64,000 nt of DNA from Spirochaetota bacterium (GTDB taxonomy: Bacteria; Spirochaetota; Spirochaetia; Treponematales; Treponemataceae), in NCBI GenBank assembly GCA_016285185.1, contig JAEEQG010000096.1, positions 27,554 through 91,553 of the forward strand. The letters are read 5' to 3'. A program made the translations under genes and the position numbers. Numbering within the stretch: the first letter of the stretch is position 1; every line of letters starts with the position of its first letter. Shown here in pieces: positions 29,599 through 38,607 of the stretch. Below the pieces are notes generated by a model. It was not told the origin of the DNA and made no database searches. It saw nothing but the letters and a program-made list of their open reading frames with translations.

Positions 29599-31097
29599 AA
29601 TATGTCTTCAAAATCCAGTATTATTTTATCATTTATTGGACCTTTTGTTTTTTCAAGAATTAGATATTCCCCTAATGATACTGTTTTAATCCATAAAAGT
29701 AATTCTTTGTTCAAGTCTGTAATAGGAGTTAGATTGTTTTTTGCTTTGATAAGTTCTGATTTTATTTGCAAAAGCATAGAAGAAATCTTTTCACGATTTG
29801 TTGCAATTAAATTATTCAACGGTACTGAAATAGGCCTGGTCTTTTCTGGGCCATTTTTCATTTGTTCTTCAAAAACTGTATGTGGAATTTCTTTTATATT
29901 ACCAAAGTGTTCTAAAAGAGGATTATTTTTGTGATAAACACGTACAAAACGTCTTTCAAATTCAGAATTCCTTGATGAAAACCAGTTTTTATATACAGAA
30001 AGGGATTCAGAATTGAAACTTTGAATAGCGGTTCTAGTTGATAAAGGTATAAGCCTGTAGTCCTTTGAGGTTGCTCCCAATTCAAGATTGTTCGGCTGTG
30101 CGTGCTGAAATCCTTTTGAAGTTGTAAGATCCAATCCTACAGCATATACAAATTTATCTGTCAGTGAAAAAGCGAGCTCTGTTGCTGTTCCCGCTACAGT
30201 ACCGTTTCTAACTGCTTTTATGCAAGGAATATTGCAATAATCAAGAAGAATTGTTTCTACACCATCACCATAGCAAAGTGGAATTATTTGAGAAGTTTTA
30301 AGCAGATCGGCAGAAATTGCACTTTCTGGTGACAAAAAAAGTGGTATCGGCGGTATGTTAAAGAATTTCAGAACATCAAGATGTTTTTTTGCCCAATACC
30401 CACCGTCTGTTGAAATGGCTGCATCAGGAATAATATTATAATGTAGTAGAGGATACAAAGATGAAGACACTGCAATAAGATAGAATTGAGTTCTGAGTTG
30501 TTTTATTACAGGCAACATAGGCGAAAGAGATGGTCCTGAGGCTGTAATTAATATTGGTAAAGTCCTATCACATGATATCTGATTTATATGCGATATGTAA
30601 TTTAGAAATCGAATGGAATTTTTTGTCCAGCGTTTGTTAAAATACATTCTTGTAGCAAGAACATTTTTTGACGTTGTTAAAAATTGTTTTATTTCATACC
30701 AGGTTTTTTTGTACTCTTCTGGAAATGCTGATTCGCTTGGTTTCCAGGACAAAAAAAGGACAGAAGATGCATCTTCTTCTCCTATGTAGGAGAATAATTG
30801 GTTCTGTACTGAGTCCTTTGAATAAATAATTTTGTCCCATGGTGATTCATCATTATCAAATTGATTTGTATAATGAATACAGATAAATTTTGAATATGCA
30901 AATCTTTGCTTCAAAAACGGCAGGCAGTATGATAGGGCAGGACCTGTTACAGTAATGTATTTAGGGGTGAAATCAATTGAAATGGCTTGCACAAATCGTT
31001 CTGCTTCTTTTTCGGGATTGTATGCAGAATGTAAAAGTATATTATTATATGAACAAATTTTAAGGTTGTTTTTGGACTGCAGATAAGTTAGGTTCAA
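29595..31097 (-). CDS. Maf-like (DUF115) glycosyltransferase candidate 2
   Basis: This 500-residue protein is a diverged paralogue of its neighbour. It has TASGPSLSPM at residues 185-194 and PDAAISTDGG at 224-233, matching the Maf/DUF115 core, and a later GTVAGTATELAF segment. The N-terminal domain is unlike that of the other copy, so the two may use different acceptors or act as a pair. It overlaps both neighbours by 4 bases. Confidence 0.8.
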   Translation of the reverse strand: MNLTYLQSKNNLKICSYNNILLHSAYNPEKEAERFVQAISIDFTPKYITVTGPALSYCLPFLKQRFAYSKFICIHYTNQFDNDESPWDKIIYSKDSVQNQLFSYIGEEDASSVLFLSWKPSESAFPEEYKKTWYEIKQFLTTSKNVLATRMYFNKRWTKNSIRFLNYISHINQISCDRTLPILITASGPSLSPMLPVIKQLRTQFYLIAVSSSLYPLLHYNIIPDAAISTDGGYWAKKHLDVLKFFNIPPIPLFLSPESAISADLLKTSQIIPLCYGDGVETILLDYCNIPCIKAVRNGTVAGTATELAFSLTDKFVYAVGLDLTTSKGFQHAQPNNLELGATSKDYRLIPLSTRTAIQSFNSESLSVYKNWFSSRNSEFERRFVRVYHKNNPLLEHFGNIKEIPHTVFEEQMKNGPEKTRPISVPLNNLIATNREKISSMLLQIKSELIKAKNNLTPITDLNKELLLWIKTVSLGEYLILEKTKGPINDKIILDFEDIL

Positions 31098-32032
31098 AAT
31101 TGATTTTCCGTGTTCTGTAAGTGTAGAAAGCTTAAAAGTTCTTCCGGTTCATACGTTGTTCCTTCAGTAGAAAAAACGATAAACTTTTCCTCTCCATTTG
31201 AAAGATAATCGGATAAATAGGTCATCATGTCTTTTGCAAATTTCTCTATGCAAATACCGTTTTGCGAAAAAAGTACTAATTTAAGGTTTTCGGAATCATA
31301 TTCAATACATATGCTGTTTTCGGGAAGATGATCTTTTATAAGACGGCTTAGAATAGTTATAATTTGAACAATGTCGGGATTCGGGTTTGAATTTCGTAAG
31401 AACTGTATCAAATTTGAAAAAGAAATATTAACCATTGTTCCGGATAAATCTGCGTTAGTATTTTCTTGAATGAGATCGGAAGAAAACTGATTTATTATTT
31501 CCGGTTTTTGTGTATAAAGGTGAAACCGAAGTATATTTTCGATAGCTGGCAATAATTCTGAAAAGTTTTCATCTATAAAGTCCAGTAAGTTGTCTGTTTC
31601 ATTCTGATTTGTGTTTTCCTGTGATACAAGTATTATACAGTTTGAAATGCTGTTCAGTGTTATAAATTTAATGTGAAGCAGAGAAATATGTTCTCTGTCT
31701 TTAATAGAAAAAAGCTGAAGGAATGAATCCAATTGTTGGTTTTCCTGTGTGTACCATGTATTTTCTTCAGGTACAATGCCAAGTGTACCAAACCAAAAGT
31801 CTGCACTGGAATCACCCTGAGAAAGGGTTTGAGCATCAAAACCATGGTTAAAGAACATTGTGTAGTGCTTGTCAACAGGAACATATAGCCCAAAATGCAA
31901 AACACCAAACTTATTTAAAATTCGGTGCAATTGTTGAAAAGAAAAAGGTATTGTATTTTTGGAGTTTTGGAAAGATACAAACATATTGTTGTATCTTTCC
32001 AGTATGTCACTACAGCGTTGTAGCAAACCCAT
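31094..32032 (-). CDS. Unknown protein (312 aa) in the Maf operon
   Basis: I do not recognise a family. The protein is soluble, with alternating beta and helix, and the segment FGVLHFGLYVPVDKHYTMFF recalls a GAF-type sensor strand pattern, but this is weak. There is no signal peptide. It lies between the acidic protein (3-base gap) and the second Maf-like gene (4-base overlap), so it is tightly co-translated with them. Confidence 0.75.
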   Translation of the reverse strand: MGLLQRCSDILERYNNMFVSFQNSKNTIPFSFQQLHRILNKFGVLHFGLYVPVDKHYTMFFNHGFDAQTLSQGDSSADFWFGTLGIVPEENTWYTQENQQLDSFLQLFSIKDREHISLLHIKFITLNSISNCIILVSQENTNQNETDNLLDFIDENFSELLPAIENILRFHLYTQKPEIINQFSSDLIQENTNADLSGTMVNISFSNLIQFLRNSNPNPDIVQIITILSRLIKDHLPENSICIEYDSENLKLVLFSQNGICIEKFAKDMMTYLSDYLSNGEEKFIVFSTEGTTYEPEELLSFLHLQNTENQF

Positions 32033-32035
32033 AAA

Positions 32036-34741
32036 TCAGGACAGTCCTAATTCCTTGAAAAGTTTTTTGTATGTCTCAAAGTATTCGGATTTTGCAAACT
32101 CTTCAATTTTATCTTCAGGCAGATTTTCCAAAAGTTGATCCATATAAATCAATACTGATTTTATTTCGTCTTTCAAATCTGCAGGCATACTATCATGAAT
32201 CTGATTTGCTTTTTCAAGTACAGAATGAGATCCTTCTGATTCTGGTTCTGGAGATGCAACTGGTTCTTCAGCTGGAGCTGATTCAGGTTCATTCCATTGA
32301 TCACTTTCGAAAACCTTCTCTGTAGGTTCATTTGCTTCTGATTCTTCGTCAAGTTCTTCTGAAGGCAAATCTAATGGAGCTTCAGGAATTAAATCCTGTT
32401 CTGTAAAATCGACTGACAAGTCATCAGTTGATTCAGGCATTGAAAAATCAACATTTCCTTCATCTGTCGGAATATCATTTGTAACAGATTCAACAGTAGG
32501 AACAGGTTCCTCTTCCGGTTCTTCAAGCGAAATATCCTGTGTTTCTTCTTCTATTTCAAAGTTATCTGGGATATCAAGACCGCCTTTTTCAGGAATAACA
32601 GAAGACTCATCAGTTGGTGCTGATTCTGATTCAAGGTAATCAATATTGTCTGAAGAAAGCGAATCCGTTGTAACAGGAACTTCTTCACCTACTATATCGT
32701 CTTCTGCAGGTGGTTCAAGAATATCGTCAACCTTTGGAATTGATATATCGTCTTCGACTGTTGCATCGAGGTCATTTGAAATTTCAATATCATCAAGTTC
32801 AGGTTCTTCAAGTTTTTCATCAAAATTGATGTCCGTATCGATCCCTACAGCTTCTGATTCTTCTGTAACAGGTTCTTCATCAAATGATATTTCATCTTCT
32901 TGAGCAACTTCTGTAACAGAACCAGGCAGTTCTGAATCCTGAGGTTCTTCCTGAGTATTGTCAACATATTCTTCTGTAAAATCAGCACTGTTTAGAATAT
33001 TACTCAACTCATCACCAGAGAGGGCGATTGTATCATCTTCTGCATTATCATCAAAAAAACCGGTTGAGCCGGATTCTGCCACGGGTGCTGCTTCCGGTTC
33101 TTCAGCAGGCTCAACATTAAGTTCGATATTTTCCTCAGCTGTTTCTTCAGAAACAATCTGTTCGTCAGTAGAAATATCTTCTGTTAAAGATTCCGGCATT
33201 GCCTTAGAATTCTTGAACGCCGAAAACTCTGCTTTTAGAGAGGCCAGCTCGGAACGTAACTGGCTAAGTTCAGAAGAAATCTCTTTTAAGACCGAACTGG
33301 AATCAGATGAAGAAGCCACTTCTCCGGGATCAGAAAATTCATTCAGTTTTTCATCTTCCTGTGGTGTTTGTGTTATGTCTTCAAAATTCATGGGCTCCTC
33401 CTCATCAAGCTCAATACTATTGTACTCTGATTTTTTTGTAATATCAAGTTTTTTATTATCATTTAATGCATTAAAATCAGAATTTATTTCCTCTTTTACT
33501 GTAAAATTATCAGTTTCAGGCTCTGTAAAGGAATTTTCAGAGCTGTAACTGTCGGGTATTAACTCTTCTTGAACCGGAATAACAAATTCTATCGTGTCAT
33601 TAGACGGCTCATCAGGAGTTTGAGAATCATTAATTATTTCCATATCATCGATTTCTGGTATGGTTGTATCAACACCGTCAAAATCATCAAGAGTAGGAAT
33701 CCCTTTTTCCGTATCGGCAGGAAGTTCAGTTTCTGCTATACTCCCGGTTATATCCGTTGTATCCTCCACTTCTGCAAGAAGAGAATCAACATCAAAATCT
33801 TCTGTAGAAGAAGATGATGTTTCTATATTTGATACAGAATCATTTTTCTTTGTATAGCGTGCAATCTGCTGTTTCCTTTCTTCCTCGGAAGTAAAGAGAG
33901 GAATGGATTCATTCACGTCAAGTTCATTATCGGTGTCTGACGAGGCGATTGTTCGTGAACTAGTGACATCGTCTTCTTTAACCGTAATGTTATAATCAAC
34001 AATCTTTAGAATTTTATGTTCATCTTTATTGACTTCTGAGAGGGGAGCTTCCTGTGTATCTGAGGAAAGAAAATCATCAAATTCATTTACGATGTCAAAA
34101 GTTGTAGTTTCATGCGATTTTGTTTCGGAAACTGATGGAATATCTGACGGAGTATTGAAGAAATCATCAAAATTGTCTTCAACTCCATTGGCATCAGTTA
34201 TTGTAATGTCTGCAAAAGCTTCTGTCTCATCGATAACATGTTCGTAGGATTCTGATTGTATTCCTTCAACATAACTGTCGTCAAATGTAAGCTCGATTTC
34301 AACAGGTGCATCAAATAGGTATTCGTTCTTGTCTTCTTTTTTGGGACTGTTAGAAAAATCACTGTTCAGTTCGCTTAAAAAGTCATCGGTAATATCATCA
34401 CCGCCACCTACAACAAAATCCGAAACAGGTAAATCGAACTGTGCTGTAACGTCTTCTCCTCCACCAGAAAGAAAATTATCAAGATCAATTTCTTCTTCTT
34501 CTGAAAATGAAACTTCCGTTGGTTGTTGAACAGGAGAAGGCTTAGTTTCTTTTTTTTCTATAGCAGGTTTTGGAGTCGGTAATGTAAAATCTTCAAACTC
34601 ATATTCGGAAAAATTCTGAATATCAATATCATTTTCGTCGTAAGCAGCTTCAACTTTTTTTGCAAGAGAAGGTGAATCCGGTAGGATTAACGGATTTTCA
34701 GAATCATCAATATTAAAATCTGTTACGTCTTCAAAAGTCAA
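32036..34741 (-). CDS. Very acidic, largely disordered protein (901 aa)
   Basis: The protein is dominated by Asp, Glu, Ser and Thr with very few basic residues. Irregular repeats of the type EEPE, DDIS and PADE run through the first 830 residues, so it is probably disordered. One coiled coil is visible (KEISSELSQLRSELASLKAE). A folded helical C-terminus of about 65 residues (IKSVLIYMDQLLENLPEDKI and on) ends LFKELGLS. No signal peptide or membrane helix, so it is cytoplasmic. The start is TTG 34741 with AAGGA about ten bases upstream. It heads the Maf operon. Function unknown; a scaffold is one possibility. Confidence 0.8.
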   Translation of the reverse strand: MTFEDVTDFNIDDSENPLILPDSPSLAKKVEAAYDENDIDIQNFSEYEFEDFTLPTPKPAIEKKETKPSPVQQPTEVSFSEEEEIDLDNFLSGGGEDVTAQFDLPVSDFVVGGGDDITDDFLSELNSDFSNSPKKEDKNEYLFDAPVEIELTFDDSYVEGIQSESYEHVIDETEAFADITITDANGVEDNFDDFFNTPSDIPSVSETKSHETTTFDIVNEFDDFLSSDTQEAPLSEVNKDEHKILKIVDYNITVKEDDVTSSRTIASSDTDNELDVNESIPLFTSEEERKQQIARYTKKNDSVSNIETSSSSTEDFDVDSLLAEVEDTTDITGSIAETELPADTEKGIPTLDDFDGVDTTIPEIDDMEIINDSQTPDEPSNDTIEFVIPVQEELIPDSYSSENSFTEPETDNFTVKEEINSDFNALNDNKKLDITKKSEYNSIELDEEEPMNFEDITQTPQEDEKLNEFSDPGEVASSSDSSSVLKEISSELSQLRSELASLKAEFSAFKNSKAMPESLTEDISTDEQIVSEETAEENIELNVEPAEEPEAAPVAESGSTGFFDDNAEDDTIALSGDELSNILNSADFTEEYVDNTQEEPQDSELPGSVTEVAQEDEISFDEEPVTEESEAVGIDTDINFDEKLEEPELDDIEISNDLDATVEDDISIPKVDDILEPPAEDDIVGEEVPVTTDSLSSDNIDYLESESAPTDESSVIPEKGGLDIPDNFEIEEETQDISLEEPEEEPVPTVESVTNDIPTDEGNVDFSMPESTDDLSVDFTEQDLIPEAPLDLPSEELDEESEANEPTEKVFESDQWNEPESAPAEEPVASPEPESEGSHSVLEKANQIHDSMPADLKDEIKSVLIYMDQLLENLPEDKIEEFAKSEYFETYKKLFKELGLS

Positions 34742-34780
34742 ACTTGTAAAATCCTTTTTGTCGTTTTCCGATTATCTGCT

Positions 34781-34810
34781 ATTATAGCATTATTTTCAAC
34801 ATTATGGGAA
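34781..34810 (-). promoter_or_regulatory. Candidate promoter of the Maf operon
   Basis: A perfect TATAAT lies at 34781-34786 on the minus strand, embedded in GCTATAATAGC. The -35 region is weak (TTCCCA, 18-base spacer). The leader before TTG 34741 would be about 33 nt. Confidence 0.45.
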
Positions 34811-34828
34811 ATTATTATAAATTTCTTT

Positions 34829-34850
34829 ACATTTTTTCCCCAAAAAATGT
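34829..34850. repeat. Perfect 9-bp inverted repeat between divergent genes
   Basis: ACATTTTTT and AAAAAATGT flank a CCCC loop. The site lies in the 225-base divergent region between the acidic-protein operon and the FtsB-like gene, so a terminator role is unlikely; an operator or local structure is possible. Confidence 0.5.
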
Positions 34851-34966
34851 ATTTATCCTTATTGTTTATCGGCAGGAGTATAAAATTTGCCCATAATCAT
34901 ACTTGGAAATATTTTAAAAATGCAAGATAACTTCAGAAAAGAAGTTTAAATGCCGTTATTAATTGT

Positions 34967-35455
34967 ATGACACAGAATAAAGTTTTGTTATCGGCTTTAA
35001 TGGGAACATTGATGTATGTTTTAGTTTCTGCCTTTTTTGGTCCTGACGGACTTTGGGCTGCTTCACAGCTTGAAGAACAGAAGCAGGTCATCTCTGCTAA
35101 TTTTCAAAAAATCAAACAAATTAATGAAAACCTGTCTACAGAATTAAATTCTCTCATAGTTGACCCGGAAGTAATTGCATCCTATGCAAAAAAGCTGGGA
35201 TATATTGAAGAAAATGAAAAAATAATCAGGCTTCGAGGACTGAATCCTCCTATGGATTATATTCCTGAAACAGGTACTCCTGTTCTTATAAAAGAAGTAG
35301 AATATGTTCCAGAGTGGGTATGCAAAACATCTGGTATTGTTATGTTTCTTTTTTCTCTTTTATTAGTTTCTATGCATAGTTTAAGGGAAAAACTTCACAA
35401 ACGTCAACTTGAGGAAATTGTAATTGATAATCCGGAAGAACAGCCCGAAATCTGA
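34967..35455 (+). CDS. FtsB/DivIC-like septum formation protein
   Basis: The 162-residue protein has a short cytoplasmic start, a membrane helix (about 8-28), then FFGPDGLWAASQLEEQKQVISA, a coiled coil and the family motif DPEVIASYAKKLGYIEENEKIIRL. This matches the septum formation initiator family (FtsB/DivIC), part of the divisome with FtsL and FtsQ. It differs in having a second hydrophobic segment near residues 118-138 and a basic, acidic tail. No good ribosome site precedes the ATG. Confidence 0.82.
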   Translation: MTQNKVLLSALMGTLMYVLVSAFFGPDGLWAASQLEEQKQVISANFQKIKQINENLSTELNSLIVDPEVIASYAKKLGYIEENEKIIRLRGLNPPMDYIPETGTPVLIKEVEYVPEWVCKTSGIVMFLFSLLLVSMHSLREKLHKRQLEEIVIDNPEEQPEI

Positions 35456-35999
35456 GCTGATAGCAGCAGATTATATAAAGCAGGGAAAAGTAGTTATAAT
35501 TCCGACGGATACGATATATGGTTTTTCTGCTCGTGTTCCTGATGGTGGTAATGATATAAAGGCAATAAAGGGCAGAGATGAAAATAAACCATTTATCGAA
35601 CTTATTGCATTGTCTCAGGATTATAAAAAGTATACGGATCAAGAAATCCCTAAAGAGCTTCTGGCTTTATGGCCAGGTTCATTGACTATAATAATAGGGA
35701 AGAAAAAAGAACTTGGAGGTGGAACAGTTGCCTTGCGCTGTCCTGATGATGATTGGCTCAGAACCGTCATCGAATGTTCAGATTGTTCTATCTATTCTAC
35801 AAGTGTAAACAGATCTGGTTCACCTGCTCTATGGAAAATAGCAGATATTATAGAAGAATTTGGAAAAGATGTGCCGCTGATTGTTGCTGATGGAGACAAA
35901 GAAAGCGGCGTCCCTTCGACTATTGTTGATGTTTCAGACGGCAGAATAAGGCTTGTCAGAGCAGGTGCAGTAAACCTGGACAGTACTCTGCTGAAGTGA
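35424..35999 (+). CDS. tsaC: Threonylcarbamoyl-AMP synthase (TsaC/YrdC family)
   Basis: TsaC makes threonylcarbamoyl-AMP, the precursor of t6A37 in ANN-decoding tRNAs. The 191-residue YrdC domain has VVIIPTDTIYGFSAR, IKGRDENKPFIEL, LWPGSLTIII, VALRCPDDDWLR, STSVNRSG and PSTIVDVSDGRIRLVRAGAV. The start is TTG 35424 with GAGGA eight bases upstream, which places it 32 bases inside the FtsB-like gene. It converges with clpC with an 8-base gap. Confidence 0.93.
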   Translation: MIIRKNSPKSELIAADYIKQGKVVIIPTDTIYGFSARVPDGGNDIKAIKGRDENKPFIELIALSQDYKKYTDQEIPKELLALWPGSLTIIIGKKKELGGGTVALRCPDDDWLRTVIECSDCSIYSTSVNRSGSPALWKIADIIEEFGKDVPLIVADGDKESGVPSTIVDVSDGRIRLVRAGAVNLDSTLLK

Positions 36000-36007
36000 A
36001 ATGTCAT

Positions 36008-38593
36008 CTATTTTGCAAGTTCCTCAACAGGCTCAAGTGTTTCATCTGTGTGTTTGACGATTTTTTTTCTGCGGTATGTGATGACAATTTTTTCCCTTTT
36101 ATAATCAATAACAATTTCATCTGTTTTTTCGGTTTTACCGCTTATTATTGCATAAGCAACAGGATCTTCGATTTCTCTTTGAATCAGGCGACGCATCGGC
36201 CTTGCTCCGTATGAAGGTTCATATCCGTTTTCAATTAGATAGTTTTTTGCACTGGCTTTCACATTTAATGCAAATCCTTGTTCCTTAAGACGATCTGCGA
36301 GTTCTGCAAGTTGAATTTCCAGTATCTTAGAGACTTCCTCTTTTGAGAGAGAATCAAAAACAATTATATCATCAATACGGTTGATAAGTTCCGGACTCAT
36401 AAGCTTTTTAAGCTCATTCATGGCATTGGACTTTATATCGGAATAATCGATAATTTCGTTGTCAAACCGGTTAAAACCCATTCTATTGGAATTTGAAATT
36501 TGTCGTGCACCTGCGTTTGATGTCATGATTATTACTGTATTTCGGAAATTGACTGTGTGTCCGAGACTGTCCTTGAGTTCACCTTCTTCCAATACCTGCA
36601 GCAAAAGATTGAATATATCAGAATGGGCTTTTTCAATTTCATCCAATAGTACTACAGAATATGGGTTACGTCGGATTTTTTCTGTTAGAGTTCCACCTTC
36701 TTCATAGCCAACGTATCCGGGCGGAGCACCAACAAGTTTGCTTGAATTGTGTTTTTCCATATAGTCACTCATATCTATACGGACAAGCGAATCTTCCGAA
36801 CCAAATAAAAATTTTGCTAGAGTTTTTGCAAGCAAAGTTTTTCCGACTCCTGTAGGTCCAAGGAATATGAATGAACCAAGAGGTCTTTTCCCTGAAGAAA
36901 CTCCTGCTCGTGATCGTCTTATTGCTGAAGTTATTGTAGAAACAGCTTCGTTTTGTCCTATAACTGTCTTGTGCAATTCTGTTTCCATTCTCAAAAGCCT
37001 TTTAGTTTCGGCACTATCGATTGTATCGAGAGGAATCCCTGTGATTGAGGATAAAACTGAATTTACATCACTTATGGTAACTTTATTGGAAAAAGAATCA
37101 TCCCTTTCCTGCCAATAATTACGCACGATATCAAGCTGATTTCGGAGTTCTCGTACTTCGTCACGGACTTTTGCGGCTTTTTCGTAATCCTGGTTGATAA
37201 CGAGTTGTTGTTTTTCAGCAGTTAACCTGTTAATTTTTTCTTCAAGTTCTGTCAATTCTATCGGTGGAACTGCCTGTGTAATTTTTTTCATTGCACCGGC
37301 TTCGTCCATAACGTCAATTGCTTTGTCAGGAAGGAATCTCTCTGTTATAAAACGACTTGAATAGCGGACTATTGAATCAATAACATCATCCTCATAAAAA
37401 ACACCGTGAAAATCTTCATAGCGTTTCCTGAGGCCCTGCAAAATCTGTTTCGTTTCTTCTATAGAGGGTTCTTCAACATTTACTTTTTGAAAACGTCGTT
37501 CAAGTGCTGCATCTTTTTCGAAGTGTTTTCTGTATTCTTTTATAGTGGTAGCACCTATACATTGCATCTCTCCACGGGAAAGAGCCGGTTTTATGATATT
37601 AGATGCATCCATTGCACCTTCTGCTCCACCGGCACCAATTATTGTATGCAGTTCATCGATGAAAAGAACAATGTTTTTGTTATCAGCGATTTCCTTGATA
37701 ATTCTTTTAATACGTTCTTCAAATTCGCCACGGTATTTGGTACCTGCAATGACCGATGCCAAATCCAATGTGAGAATTTGCTTGTTTATAAGATTCCGTG
37801 GAACATCGCCGGAAACTATCCTTTGTGCAAGTCCTTCAACAATAGCAGTTTTGCCGACTCCCGGTTCACCTACGAGGACTGGATTGTTTTTTGTGCGCCG
37901 TGAAAGAATTTGAATTATGCGGTCAATTTCCTTTGTTCGACCTACAACGGGATCAAGGCTTCCTTCTCTTGCTTTTTGTGTCAGATCACGGCTGAATTCC
38001 TTTAGGATTGACGGAGCCGGACGCTGATTTTGTGGTGTTGTGCTGAAAAAAGGATTTGAAGAAACAACAAATGAATTCCTTCCGGGATACTGTTTTGTTG
38101 TACCTGAATCCGGTGTTTTATGACTGCTGCCTATTGAATTTCCATATGTTCTCAAAACTTGAATGACAGTTTTGCGTACTGTTTCAAAATTGATACCTGA
38201 TATGTCAAAAAACTGAGCTATCGTACTTTTTTCTTCCTTTACTGCTGCAAGTAAAAGATGCTCTGTGCCGATATAATCCTGTCCTAGGGATCTTGATTCA
38301 ACAGCGGCATAGTCAATCATTGTGCTGAGTCGGCGTGATGGTGGAATATCAGTATAAATATATATGTTGTCCGACGAGGATTTTTTTGGTATTTTCTTTT
38401 CTATTTCAAGTTGTAATGCAAGCGGATTAATCTTAAGCTGCTTGATTACTGCGTAACCCAGGCCTTCTCCTGATTTTAATATGGCAAGTATAAGATGCTC
38501 TGGCAAAATCTGGTCATTATTGTGTTTTCTTGCTTCTTCCTGTGCAAAAATAGAAATTATTTTTTGTGCGCGTGGTGAAAGTCCTTTAAACAT
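36008..38593 (-). CDS. clpC: ClpC-type AAA+ unfoldase
   Basis: ClpC unfolds proteins for the ClpP protease. The 861-residue protein has two Clp_N repeats, first Walker [10 protein letters not shown], first Walker [16 protein letters not shown], a UVR-containing middle domain ([26 protein letters not shown] as family pattern), second Walker A GPTGVGKT, Walker [12 protein letters not shown], and an MGF triad in the ClpP-loop position. The short middle domain marks ClpC rather than ClpB. It lies downstream of mcsA-mcsB as in the Firmicutes clpC operon. The ribosome site AGGG precedes the ATG. Confidence 0.96.
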   Translation of the reverse strand: MFKGLSPRAQKIISIFAQEEARKHNNDQILPEHLILAILKSGEGLGYAVIKQLKINPLALQLEIEKKIPKKSSSDNIYIYTDIPPSRRLSTMIDYAAVESRSLGQDYIGTEHLLLAAVKEEKSTIAQFFDISGINFETVRKTVIQVLRTYGNSIGSSHKTPDSGTTKQYPGRNSFVVSSNPFFSTTPQNQRPAPSILKEFSRDLTQKAREGSLDPVVGRTKEIDRIIQILSRRTKNNPVLVGEPGVGKTAIVEGLAQRIVSGDVPRNLINKQILTLDLASVIAGTKYRGEFEERIKRIIKEIADNKNIVLFIDELHTIIGAGGAEGAMDASNIIKPALSRGEMQCIGATTIKEYRKHFEKDAALERRFQKVNVEEPSIEETKQILQGLRKRYEDFHGVFYEDDVIDSIVRYSSRFITERFLPDKAIDVMDEAGAMKKITQAVPPIELTELEEKINRLTAEKQQLVINQDYEKAAKVRDEVRELRNQLDIVRNYWQERDDSFSNKVTISDVNSVLSSITGIPLDTIDSAETKRLLRMETELHKTVIGQNEAVSTITSAIRRSRAGVSSGKRPLGSFIFLGPTGVGKTLLAKTLAKFLFGSEDSLVRIDMSDYMEKHNSSKLVGAPPGYVGYEEGGTLTEKIRRNPYSVVLLDEIEKAHSDIFNLLLQVLEEGELKDSLGHTVNFRNTVIIMTSNAGARQISNSNRMGFNRFDNEIIDYSDIKSNAMNELKKLMSPELINRIDDIIVFDSLSKEEVSKILEIQLAELADRLKEQGFALNVKASAKNYLIENGYEPSYGARPMRRLIQREIEDPVAYAIISGKTEKTDEIVIDYKREKIVITYRRKKIVKHTDETLEPVEELAK

Positions 38594-38607
38594 CAGTTGT
38601 ATCCCTG

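Noticed and set aside
32958..33548. Serine-rich 196-residue frame on the plus strand
   Set aside because: It is the antisense reading of the acidic-repeat gene; the Ser-rich content is a by-product of Glu/Asp codons.
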